DNA from: Tricholoma matsutake
Lineage: Eukaryota; Basidiomycota; Agaricomycetes; Agaricales; Tricholomataceae
Reading direction: 5' to 3'
DNA: 64,000 nt
Assembly: GCA_026075535.2 (NCBI GenBank)
Contig: AP026550.1
Span: 1,364,001-1,428,000, forward strand
The notes beneath the pieces were generated by a model. That model had not been told where the DNA came from, searched no databases, and was given only the letters and a program-made list of their open reading frames with translations. The position numbers and the translations under genes were made by a program. Of this stretch, positions 54,927-64,000 are shown piece by piece; position 1 is the stretch's first letter, and each line of letters starts with the position of its first letter.

Positions 54927-55880
54927 CTAGTTACGCAGTCGCAATGCAGCTAATTGTTGTTCCACCCTGATGGAAGGATTTTTGCAAATGTATATTTTCC
55001 AAGCCTCTGAAGACCAACGTCCAACTGCTTGAATGATAGACTCTGAAACCCCTAAGGAAGCAAGAAAAGTGGCATACCCAGTTCGTGCAGAGTGCCCACC
55101 AAAACGACGGTCAAGCACCACAAAGAACTTCATTTCAAACCACAAACGAGAGGGGTGTGAACCATTTTCACGAAGGAACAAAGCAGATCTAGCAGCATGA
55201 AGACGATTGCATAAGCATGTGTAGTCTCGTAACATGAAGACAGGGTCAGCAATGTCTTGACAGGTGAAAATGATGTCCGTTCCACAAAAGAATGGGTCAC
55301 CTTTGTGATATGGTAAGCAATATTGCGCGCGCCCATTCTGGAAGGTAAGGGATGCCCGTTTGACGATCTTCCTCCAATCGAACAAAGTACGATCATTCTT
55401 CTGAACTAATTCTCCCATGCGATGGCACCCATAAAAAGCACACGAGAGCAGAACTATAAACAAGAAGTCGTCATAGGTCCCTGTACAGTGTGCCACATTG
55501 AAGAAAGATTGAAGGTGTGCAAGGCGAAGGGGCAGTTTCCTGCTCATGGGATCTGCTCACACCTTCTTTGCCCCTCGAATGGTCGCTTTCACCATAGGGT
55601 GAGAACGATTGGCATCAAATTTGGGGTAGAGATCCTTGAGAAAATGTCGCATGCCGGTAAGATATTTTGGTCCGGATGCAATGAACTGGGATGAATATGC
55701 GACGTAGCAAGACAGAGTAGTTGGCATAGGGTCCAAGGGGAGGGAGTGAAGGATACAAAAGTTGATATAGTCACGCACACCAGTAGCATAGTTTTTTGAG
55801 GTGGACCGTTCAATGGAATTCACCTGCAAATAGAGCATACGAGCATCAAGGTCTGCCAGCTCCATGGGGGCGAAGGACAC
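54927..55880 (-). pseudogene. Tyrosine recombinase of the YR element, one TGA
   Basis: The N-terminal core-binding part (55880-55557, RSTSKNYATGVRDYINFC) and the catalytic part (55547-54927) lie in one frame separated by a TGA at 55554-55556. Catalytic residues are visible: Arg I in CHRMGELV, the H-x-x-R box in GGHSARTGYATF, Trp in GRWSS and the nucleophile Tyr in AWKIYICKNP. The enzyme would integrate circular cDNA by strand exchange. Only the single TGA, consistent with CGA to TGA, blocks the frame. Confidence 0.88.
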
Positions 55881-55910
55881 ATGCAGTAGTCCTTTTCCCC
55901 CCCAGCATGC

Positions 55911-57600
55911 TCAAAAGTACTCTCTCCATCGGGCCAGCAAAAGCTCCCATGGAGTAAAGCATTCAACGCAGTCAGCAGAGAATTTGCGCAAGTACTCATC
56001 GATCAAAAGACGAGAAAGCATATCAGCACACACATTGTTTTTCCCTTCAATAAAGCGAACCCATAGATCCATTCCAGTGTGAAGAATGATATCAGCGATG
56101 ACTAACAAAGGAGAATTATGCAAGGACTCTGCAGTGTGAAGGAAATTCAACATGGCAACAGAATCTAGACTGTCAGTCCATATGAGGAGGCAACGGGGTG
56201 GACGCGTGAGTGATCCTGCGTGATGAACAGCAGACGCAATTGCCAGAAGTTCAAGGAAAAAGATGTCGACCTTCTTGTCCATGGGTGGTGGCTTGATGGG
56301 ATAGAGAAACCCTTTGTTAGAGTAGACAAAGGTGAGTGCATTCTGAAGGCTCGCATCTGTCCACATAACCATGTCGGTGTTGTCATCAGACCACATACCC
56401 GAGTCAGTGAAGCGAATCCCAACCGCTGAAGGAATAATATTTTTCAACCACATTAAATCCGTGATAACAGCTGCATTGATTGGGATTCCACGGTGTGACC
56501 AAGCCTTACCACTGATCTTGCGATACATCTCTGTCAGAGCCAGTCGACCCCAAGGAAGCACATTCAACATCCAGTTCAGATGCCCAGCCAAATGCTGCCA
56601 AGCACAAAGTGATGGAGAACGGTCTGATGTAGCCAGGAAAAGATCAATCTTAGTGATAACCTCGGAAACAGCAGATGGGGATAAAGATATACTGCCCAAA
56701 TTGATATCAACCCAAAAGCCTATTATCTTCAAGACTTTGCCATGTTCCTGTTTATGATCTTCGAAAGAACAGGGGATTGATTCCCAAAGAAGTAATAATT
56801 GAACTTGTCATTGGGGACGAAGCTTGCCACAATACCAGACAAGATTGTCCGCATAGTCCCAACCGAAGTAATCATCCATGTAGACATAGAGGCCAGAGAT
56901 ACCAAGTTTCCAAATCCCAAGCCAGCACAGAAGTCCTGACACAGCACACCAGCAATGAGGTGAAGCACGGTTGCCAAAAACAAGTCGTCGCATGATGAAT
57001 AATTTGCCCTCAATCTTCAAAGCTTGACAGAGTTGGAAGATGGGATGGGCAGGTAAGTTGAGGAACACAGAAGCCACGTCTGATTTGAATGTCACCAGAC
57101 GTTTCCCTGGATTATTTGTGTGCGTGTTGTGTAAAGTTTGACCAAAAGTCCGCATGTCATCATACTTAACCTTTTCTTCCGACTGAGGAATGCCTTCATT
57201 GATTCCGGAACGAGAATGGTCTGTTACCACATGTGGTTTCTTATTCTGCCAGACCACAAACTGTGGGGAAATCTTCATTCCTGGAAGTAGTTCAGTATTG
57301 TCCAGAGGGTCAGACCATCGACTGGCAGCAATTTCTCAGTCACGAGGGTGTGGATCACCTCCGCATCCTCGGGGCTGGACTCATATTCAGGAGAGATTTT
57401 GTCGAGCTCAATCTTCCATTCCCCCTCGTCAAAAGGCCAGAAGCCTTCACATAGACCTTTCATGACTGAACAAACAAAAGGTTGATTAGGATGATTGACT
57501 AGTAGAAGCTCAAACTTGTTGACATCGAATGGAGTCTCAACTTTGATTGCATTCCCTAAGGAACGAATAGATTTTTGAATTGTGGGATCATCTAGTAGAT
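55911..57600 (-). pseudogene. Reverse transcriptase-RNase H of the YR element, frameshifted
   Basis: An upstream segment (57570-57340) has FELLVNHPNQPFVCSVMKGL and EGFWPFDEGEW. The RT core (57278-56808) has MKISPQFVVWQNKKPHVVTD, LVTFKSDVASVFLNLPAHP and YVYMDDYFGWD with the YMDD catalytic box intact. The RNase H part (56732-55911) has KIIGFWVDIN, AGHLNWMLNVLPWGR, MVMWTDASLQNA, FFLELLAIASAVHHAG, IWTDSLDSV and VCADMLSRLL. Frameshifts lie near 57290 and 56800. Motif order and sequence type are those of basidiomycete DIRS/Ngaro elements. Confidence 0.88.
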
Positions 57601-57815
57601 GCTTGGGTGGAGATGGCAGCGGAGGAGCAGTTTCAGTGTAAAGTGCAGACGGAGAAATTTTATCTATTGGGTCATCAAACCAGATGAACCCTCGACGAAA
57701 ATGAGGAGAATCAAGGGTAGCTGAATTTCTATGTTTCAAAGATGGATTAGTCAAAGATCTTGGGCCTTTCTCAACAAATGTCGCCATGTTCTCCCGTGCT
57801 CCCAGAGACTCATGC

Positions 57816-59053
57816 TCAGTTGCGAGTCTGGAGGAGAGTGAAACACTGTTCGTTGTCCTTTGCTCTGTGTCCTTCACCACAGATGCAGCAAATCCCATGC
57901 TTGCGGCAATTCGGACAGGTCTCGGATTTGCACATACCGAAGCTCCAGTTGCGGCAAGGCATGTCAGCACACTTTGCACTGTTGCCTGAAGATGAGGCTT
58001 GAGGTGAAGTAACTCTTTTATTTGCACATGGAAGGGTTGGAGAAGTTGGCGAAAGCATTTGGGCAAGGAGCAGAAAATTGAGTTGGGCTCGATCATCAAG
58101 ATGAAAAGGCTTCAAGTACTTGTCGCGAACATGCACGTTGAATGAAATTGCAACAAGAGAATTTGATGGCGAAGCGCGGACAAGGTCCATGACAATGGCA
58201 CAATAGTCTTGAAGCTCAGAATCCCAGTGAGGAAAGAAGAAAACCACACCTGCAGACCATGCACCAAAAACTTGTATCCAATCAGCCTCCGTCCAAAGCG
58301 GCCGCTTAGAGAAAGCCTGATCCTTCTTAACAAGCGCATAACCAGCTCCAAAATCTTTTGGATCATCATGGTGATTGTACCCTTTGTCCATTGAAGCAAA
58401 GAGCTTTTTGAAATCAATGAACAAGTCGAGGAGGATCTTCCGCCAGATGGTCCGAGGAAGTGGATCGCTGACTGGAGCGAACTGAGCTTTGTTGACAAGA
58501 ATATCCTGGGAGCTCTGAGGACTGTAGATGGAGAGAAGTTCCTGGGTCTTCTCAAGGTGTGGGTCGGTAGCCATCAGGTCAGACAACTTGGTTAAATGAG
58601 GTGCCTTTGCAAGCACAGAGGCAGGCCTTTGGCACTGGATAACCCGAGAAGATTAGCCAGCTCATCAGTGAGAGATCCACCACCAGCTGCAGCAGCCTGA
58701 GAGGAGGCGATTGGCTGGAAATGATTGACCTTGGCATGAAGCAGTGCCCAAGCAACCATCATGGTAGTGTTGCCCGGATCTGGATTGTTTCCACCCGGTT
58801 GAGCAAGAGGTGGTTCACCATCCACATTAGCTGTACCAATGGCGTCTTGATCCCTTCTTCATTGTGTATATTGTTCAATATAATCTCGTGCCTCGTCTGG
58901 GGTCACTCCGGCTGATTTAAGGCGATCGAGGAACACCAGACCTGAAGTAGATGTTGAGATGGCCTCGTCCACAATCCTTTGACACTCTTCTGCATGAGCT
59001 TGAATGGTTTTGTCAGCCGGGGGGCTTGCAGGGCAAGAAGGAACATCAGTCAT
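57816..59053 (-). pseudogene. Gag of the YR element
   Basis: MTDVPSCPASPPADKTIQAH starts at 59053; a TAG-type break at about 58860 and a shift near 58600 split it. The central part (58616-57816) has LMATDPHLEKTQELL, GAGYALVKKDQAFSKRPLW and FGAWSAGVVFFFPHWDSEL. The C-terminus has a Cys/His-rich zinc domain, CRNWSFGMCKSETCPNCRKH then GICCICGEGH. This is the usual first ORF of Agaricomycete YR retroelements. The next coding segment (57815-57300) carries the linker to RT in a shifted frame. Confidence 0.75.
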
Positions 59054-59117
59054 GGAGAGAAAAGAGGAGTGATGACAATAAGAGGGAGATTAGGAGAGAA
59101 GACGACCAAGGAGTGTA

Positions 59118-59658
59118 AGCCACGAAAATCCAATGTATAGAATGCTTCGATGAACCCTACATGTATTGTGTCAGATAAAGAATAGACTCAGATAGAAGTG
59201 GATGGAACACCTGCTCACTCGTAGAATTCAACTGGATGAGGTAGCGAAGCTATTAAACAGTCCCAAAAGAATCCTGTTGAGTGAGAATCTAGTTGAGTCT
59301 AATCTGTATGAGATTGCGAGAGCTCTTACAAAGCGAGGAAATGTTATTACGAGAGGCGAGGCCTTAAATAACAAAACCGAGAGGGTAAGAAGCTGAAAAC
59401 AATATGAAGTGCGGTGCACTTACCTGTGTTGCTTATGAGTAAGATGGGGGTTGAAAACAGGATCTCCTAGTCGCACTTCAACTGTCTTATAACCTGGCAT
59501 CTGCTAGCCCCTAGCACCAAGTCACGGACCATGCAAAAAATAGGAGTTCGGTCGGAGCTCACTGAGACCGTGCGGGTAGCGGAGCTAGATGCGTGATCTT
59601 GAGGTGGCGCAGAGGCCTACAAAAAAGCTCCTTACCCTTGGGACCCGCTTTTACGACG
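59118..59658 (-). repeat. A1 repeat of the YR element
   Basis: The 5' repeat upstream of gag. It retains CpG sites lost in A2 and ends (plus orientation) TTTTACGACGA, where similarity to A2 stops; this sets the element boundary. Confidence 0.9.
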
Positions 59659-59785
59659 AGTAATTGGGAAATGCCCCCAGTGCGAAGTCATGTTGTGAAG
59701 TCACATGATTTTTCCCGTGACATGTCTGGAGGAGTCCTCTTCTCGTGAACAGGCCTCCTCTCCGCGGGCTACCACTACCACTACT

Positions 59786-62039
59786 ATGCTTGATACCCCA
59801 GTCCCGAGCCAGGACGGCTCTCGCAAGCTTAATTGTATTATCGAAGGCGAAACTATCATCTTTCCAGTTACTGTGGGGTGCGATTGGGTGGTTGGCGAGT
59901 TGAGGAAAGAGATAAGAAGGGAGAGAGCACTGGATACCTTAAAGGATGCTCACAGCTTGGAACTGTGGAAGGTGAGCGCCATGGATGAGTCGCGATGTGA
60001 AGTGACACTGGCTTACTCCCGCACCCTAACTGGTCAACATTGATCTTAAAACTCACGATGAGGATTCTATTAGCCACCTCAGACTCGAGGAGATTGGTGA
60101 AGGCGTCGAAAAGTTGACATGGAGGTCCATCTTGGAATATTGGCCAGATCAACCTCCCACCACGCACCTCCACATAATTGTGAAAATCCCGGCTACCGGT
60201 GAGTGAGAACGAATCTCCGCGGTTGAGCGTTGCTGATAAGATTCACCCCAAAACCTGTCCCGTTGCTCTTTTGTTTCTACCACTCTCAATCTTGTCACGG
60301 TTCCTCATCCACCCCCATCTCTGCTGATCGTTCATGCATCTAACGAGTCCAACCTCGCAGATGATGGTAATGTCCCATTATTTGTGTGTTAATTTGAATA
60401 TTGCTTACAATGCACATCCACCTTCAGGCAAAGGATCTGGAGAGAAGCGTCTTCGTGAGTGGATCCGCTTCGAGATAGATGTACTCTTGGAATCTTGGAT
60501 ATTGCAGATATAGCTGACATTAGTACTGACATCCTTCGTCATTGGTCTAAAAAGTCCAAACTCAGCCTTCCTTCGATCTCCGAGCTTCCTGGACTCCTCG
60601 ACAAGCCTCTACCACACGATGAAAAGATCCCTTTGACCCGCATACAGTTTGACAACCTCCTCTCTGGCGTGACGGAGACGAAAGACTTCTGCTATAGAGA
60701 CGATGTGGAGAGGCTATTCCGTATCAGTGATGCGGAGGTTAGCGAAATACTTCACTTGATCTTCTATAACGCTGCCGTGCAGCACCCGCCGCCAGAAGAT
60801 GGAACCGAGGCATCGTTCCATTCATTCTGGGATGACAACATCCGAAAGATCTTGGAGCTGCTTGTGCCCTCTGGGAAGAGTATTCGGGACTCCAGCCGCC
60901 GCACCAGTACACAAAAAAATAGACCGGACTATGGCTTTTTAAAGGACAACGTTTGCCCTTTCCGGGGGGAAGAGAAAACCCCGGAAAGTCGTGACGATCC
61001 CAAAGCCGAGTTGTCCGACAAGCTCACTTGGGTCTATAGCCCTGCGCCATACGTGTTTGGTGGGCATGGTTATCCTTCCCTTTCTCCTCACTACTATCCC
61101 CATCTCGTGTAGGGTATTATGCTATTGGGCCTGACCTGACGCTCACGGCAATCTGTGCGCCGTCAACACCATCACAAATGCCAGTCGTACAAGACCTGGC
61201 ATCCGCCAACTTGCGGTTCAAGCGTGACCGCATCGCGAACCTATGTCGGTTGATCAATCTTTCTCCTTATCTCTACCCACTACTAAAGCTCATTGGATAT
61301 CGTGACGTCCCGGAGTTCACTGTCATCGAACGGTGTGTCCTTTCCTATCATCTTGGAGGTGTGATTGATGTTGTATTTCAGGGACGGCAAGTCCGTGGAA
61401 ATCGGGACAAAAAATGTCAAAAAGGTCTATCATGGCGACCAAGGCGCAGAACGGGTTCGATATATCCAGACCATTTATCGCCAGTTGCAAGAGAAAGATG
61501 TGCCTCACGTGGATGCTCTTACCCACGCAGCTCACTCAATGATATATGTCGAACCGAAAGGAATCGCTGTCAAACCAAGCAACAAGAAGGAACTGCTAGA
61601 CGCCATCATCTGTGTTCTACGAGCACTCCGGGTATGTACCATATTATTACGCCCGTGTATGTAAATTCATATCACATCATAGGTTCTCCACCGAGCGCCG
61701 CCATTATTCCATAGAGATATCCGATGGCCCAATGTTCTTCGGCAGGCCGACGATTACACTCTCTGGTTTCTTATTGATTGGGACGATGCTGTTGGCCCTA
61801 ATAATGTGGCAGCAAATCATTTGTGTCGGGAGGGACACTCTCCGCGTGTTTTTATGGATAACCATGGAGCCGAGGTGGACATATGGAGTGTCGGAAACCT
61901 CATTCTAGAGTCTACTAGTTTTACCTTCGATAACTCGCCTGAGCTGGTGAAGCTTGGCACGTGGATGCAGAATGCGGCGCCGGATGCACAGGATGCCCTG
62001 ATTGCAGTCGAAGCATATGCTCAGGAGAAGGCTTTTTAG
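59786..62039 (+). CDS. Crinkler-type header plus fungal kinase-like domain protein
   Basis: Exon 1 (59786-59971) encodes MLDTPVPSQ then a CRN-type ubiquitin-like header: KLNCIIEGETIIFPVTVG, VVGELRKEIR, LELWK. Exon 2 (60063-60198) probably continues DSISHLRLEEIGEGVEKL to HLHIIVKIPATG. Exons between 60199 and 60490 are unclear. From about 60490: FWDDNIRKILELLVP, RPDYGFLKDNVCPFRGEEK, DKLTWVYSPAPYVFG|YYAIGP (intron 61060-61112), then introns 61333-61381 (IE R|DGK) and 61632-61682 (ALR|VLHRAPP). The kinase-like core is FHRDIRWPNV (catalytic loop) and FLIDWDDAVG (in place of DFG), then DIWSVGNLI. All these joins keep phase and no stop interrupts. An alternative upstream start is at 59705. CRN-type proteins are known as effectors or conflict proteins that act in nuclei; here the role is unknown. 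It starts 128 bp from the YR element's A1 edge. Confidence 0.75.
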
Positions 62040-62469
62040 TTTAGCAATATGTTACAATTCCTCCCAGATGACATGATTCGATCTTAAATATAATAAGCAG
62101 TCCTGATATTACAATTTCACAGCATGGGCTTGAAAGTAGCACTTGAACTATAGACTTCAATGGGGCTAAGATTAAGATTGAAATGTCAAGTTTAGTTATT
62201 ATTCTGAGATTGTCCGAAACTAGGCCACAAACTACATGTTTCTACTAGCCCTAAAACAAAAGAGGAAAATAAAGCATTGAGTTTAATTTACAGCGCTTTG
62301 CATAAAGCTTAAGCTTGACAGTTGCTGATTTTTGATAAACATGAGCAAATTTGATGTTGTGGTCATTTTATGGCTTCCACATTGGCTTTCTAGCTTATAT
62401 TCTGGTGAAGGAGGTGTAGATAAATGGTCTCAGAGTGTCATTCATTGTCTGCAAATAGTTGACTGTGTA
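62040..62469. other. Intergenic region after the CRN-kinase gene
   Basis: 430 bp, AT-rich, probably the 3' UTR and spacer. No RNA gene or repeat recognised. Confidence 0.5.
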
Positions 62470-62730
62470 TGTTGGAGCAGACTATATAGGCTGCACAGGG
62501 GAAGAGACAACATGTTCCTTACAACCTACCTGGGGTTTAGTTAGACTTACAGCTAGGGTTAGCAGAGGTAAGAACACTATATTCCTACTACAGTACAGGT
62601 CCTCCTTATATACATAATAGTAAGGATATCACATGACTCCAGAGGAATATGCATATGAAACATGTATCAATATTGGTAATTAATGTGGGAGAATATGCAC
62701 ATGCAACAATATTGGTAATTAATTTCAACA
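62470..62730 (-). repeat. 3' LTR of a copia element, 261 bp
   Basis: On the minus strand it begins TGTTGAAATTAATTACC at 62730, right after the polypurine tract TTGAGGGGGGG, and ends CTGCTCCAACA at 62470. The TGTTG/CAACA ends are inverted. A TATA-like TATATAAGGAGG lies at about 62610 (minus). The other LTR must lie to the right of the window. Confidence 0.8.
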
Positions 62731-62762
62731 CCCCCCCTCAAACTGTAAAGCACTCTAAGCAG

Positions 62763-64000
62763 CTAAGTTTGAACCTCGAAAGTAATTCTGAGAGAGTCTC
62801 TAAATTTCCTGAATAGGATGGTGCCAAGGTTCTTTGTGAACATGTCAGCTGGATTATCACTTCCAGGAATGAAAATGACTGTGACTTTGTCATTTTCTAT
62901 GCATTCGTGGGTATAGTGGTAGCGAATGTCTATATGTTTGGTCCTTCTTTCCTGAACTGGATTTGATCCAATAAAGATGGATCCCTGATTATGAGTGCAG
63001 ATTGGTATGCACTTCAGTATATATCCAAGTTCCTGGAATAAGGACTCTATCCACACTATCTGCCGACAAGTGTCGGAGAGAGCCATATATTTGGCTTCTG
63101 TGGATGACAGTGCTACAGTTTTTTGTAAACGGGACTGCCAGCACACAATGCCACTCGCTAAAGTAGCAAAGTAACCCATTGTAGATCGACGTTTGACAGT
63201 GTCAGCAGCCCAATCAGAATCTGTGAAGGCTTGTAGCCCTTCGGATTTCTCTCCATCGTAGACTATGTTATATTTCTGGGTTCCCACCAGATAGCGCATG
63301 ATGTACATCGCTTTGTCTAGATGTTCTTGGCTAGGATTAGCCAAGAATTGCGACATCTTGATTACTGCATAAGTGATATCAGGTCGCGTTCCGAGCATCA
63401 GATACAATAAAGATCTGATCACAGACTGATATTTTGATCTAAGCGCTGCGTTTGGCGTCGCTGTGTTTTCCGACGGTTTGTAACCAGTCAGGAGCGGAGT
63501 GGGGGCAGCTTTGGCATTTGTCATCTCAAACCTCTCGAGCACTTTGGCGAGATATTCAGTTTGATCGAGTTTGACTTTGCTTGCAGTCTGGGTGACGTGC
63601 ATGCCTAAGAATTCCGTGACTTTTTCAGTACTATGGCACTCCCAATGCTTCAGACAAGCATTCTTCTTTTCATTCACAAGTTTCTTGTTCTTCCCCATGA
63701 ACAAGCCATCATCAACATAGACCAGCGCAATAACAATGCTGCCTGTCTTGGGATCCTTGTGTATGAAAATGCCGGCATCGGAGCTGGCGCGCACAAACCC
63801 AATGGTGCGCATAAATGCCTCCAGCTCTTTCCACCATGCTAGTGAGGCCTGTTTAAGGCCATACAATGCTCGGCGTAAGCGCATTACTTTGTGCTCTTTT
63901 CCCTCGAGTCTGAAACCCTCGGGTTGATCCATATAGATCTCCTCTTCTAGTTTGCCATATAAAAATGCGGTTTTTACATCTAGACCAGTCATATACATGC
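62763..64000 (-). CDS. Ty1/copia polyprotein, RT-RNase H C-terminal part (partial)
   Basis: Open frame from the window edge to TAG at 62763. RT motifs: GLDVKTAFLYGKLEEEIYMD, QPEGF, RALYGLKQASLAWW, and YVDDGLFMG with the copia YVDD box intact. RNase H motifs: TDSDWAADTVKRRSTMGYF, LSSTEAKYMALSD and KHIDIRYHYTHECIE. The end is RDSLRIT. No stop or frameshift in the visible 412 codons and a correctly placed PPT and LTR suggest a young, possibly active element, in contrast with the decayed Ty3 and YR copies. Confidence 0.93.
   Translation of the reverse strand, partial: MYMTGLDVKTAFLYGKLEEEIYMDQPEGFRLEGKEHKVMRLRRALYGLKQASLAWWKELEAFMRTIGFVRASSDAGIFIHKDPKTGSIVIALVYVDDGLFMGKNKKLVNEKKNACLKHWECHSTEKVTEFLGMHVTQTASKVKLDQTEYLAKVLERFEMTNAKAAPTPLLTGYKPSENTATPNAALRSKYQSVIRSLLYLMLGTRPDITYAVIKMSQFLANPSQEHLDKAMYIMRYLVGTQKYNIVYDGEKSEGLQAFTDSDWAADTVKRRSTMGYFATLASGIVCWQSRLQKTVALSSTEAKYMALSDTCRQIVWIESLFQELGYILKCIPICTHNQGSIFIGSNPVQERRTKHIDIRYHYTHECIENDKVTVIFIPGSDNPADMFTKNLGTILFRKFRDSLRITFEVQT

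Larger units (their letters stand above)
53954..59658 (-). mobile_element. Tyrosine-recombinase retrotransposon (DIRS order, Ngaro-type layout), about 5.7 kb
   Basis: The coding direction is leftward: gag (59053-57816), RT-RNase H (about 57600-55911), tyrosine recombinase (55880-54927). A 541-bp repeat A1 (59118-59658) precedes gag and a direct copy A2 (54205-54755) follows YR. A 91-bp repeat B1 (54756-54846) abuts A2 inside, and B2 (53954-54044) lies outside. The order A1-ORFs-B1-A2-B2 is the split direct repeat of Ngaro/PAT-like elements. A 160-bp segment separates A2 from B2, which is unusual. No target duplication is expected or seen. Gag-RT frames are broken and YR has one TGA, so this copy is inactive, but no large part is missing. 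Confidence 0.88.

Noticed and set aside
1..64000. CRISPR arrays, bacterial operons, ribosome-binding sites, riboswitches
   Set aside because: The window is eukaryotic (introns, LTRs, eukaryotic tRNA intron); repeats seen are tandem, terminal or transposon-derived, with no regular repeat-spacer array.

Overview
This is nuclear DNA of a filamentous fungus, most likely a mushroom-forming basidiomycete (Agaricomycetes). The reasons are many 45-60 nt spliceosomal introns with GT..AG ends and CTAAY branch sites, fungal gene families (GRF zinc-finger, RecQ-like helicase, Spt5/KOW-like and Crinkler-kinase families, recognised from memory rather than by search), and a very dense load of nested transposable elements. 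Only four genes look like ordinary or intact host genes: a C2H2 zinc-finger protein (14449-16454), a tRNA-Ile(AAU) with a 6-nt intron (17006-17085), a basic Ser/Pro-rich protein (17188-18043) and a Crinkler-type ubiquitin-like header joined to a kinase-like domain (59786-62039).

Layout. 1-5307: a leftward GRF zinc-finger gene and a rightward, decayed RecQ-like helicase split by a 1.4 kb hAT-like element. The block ends in a terminus (CAAGGGG type) related to that of the next unit. 5503-11915: a 6.4 kb DNA transposon with a TIR starting CAAGGGGGTGTCAG and a perfect 8-bp duplication GACAAATG. It carries a large decayed protein with an N-terminal zinc finger and a possible P-element-like DDE core, itself split by a 991-bp element with its own 8-bp duplication. 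11.9-14.4 kb: MITEs and a tRNA-derived fragment. 14.4-18.0 kb: the host gene island. 18.6-23.6 kb: MITE, tandem repeats and a leftward Plavaka-like (CACTA-related) transposase pseudogene. 24.0-29.8 kb: a repeat, an Spt5/KOW-like pseudogene, a small basic ORF and an acidic coiled-coil protein. 31.0-39.1 kb: LTR, leader and gag of a truncated LTR retrotransposon invaded by three hAT-like elements, one nested in another. 39.1-50.1 kb: a full-length 7,677-bp chromodomain Ty3-type retrotransposon with two 706-bp LTRs and TSD GAGAC, inserted into an older relative. 50.2-53.8 kb: a second gag pseudogene split by a 2.3 kb element. 53.95-59.66 kb: a leftward tyrosine-recombinase retrotransposon with split direct repeats A1...B1-A2..B2 (Ngaro type). 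62.5-64.0 kb: the 3' end of a leftward Ty1/copia element.

Three threads run through the window. First, the 5503-11915 unit looks like an undescribed transposon lineage, and the neighbouring helicase/GRF block ends in a related terminus, so these widespread 'hypothetical' families may be transposon genes. Second, several otherwise different nonautonomous elements share a cassette of intron-like modules plus a short hairpin (core GAGCARYTGCTC). Third, coding decay is strongly TGA-biased: every in-frame stop seen in the Ty3 pol, the YR gene and parts of the other pseudogenes fits CGA to TGA, and the Ty3 catalytic YLDD reads YLNN, consistent with CpG deamination of methylated elements.

All exon boundaries are read by eye, and family names rest on remembered motifs, not searches.
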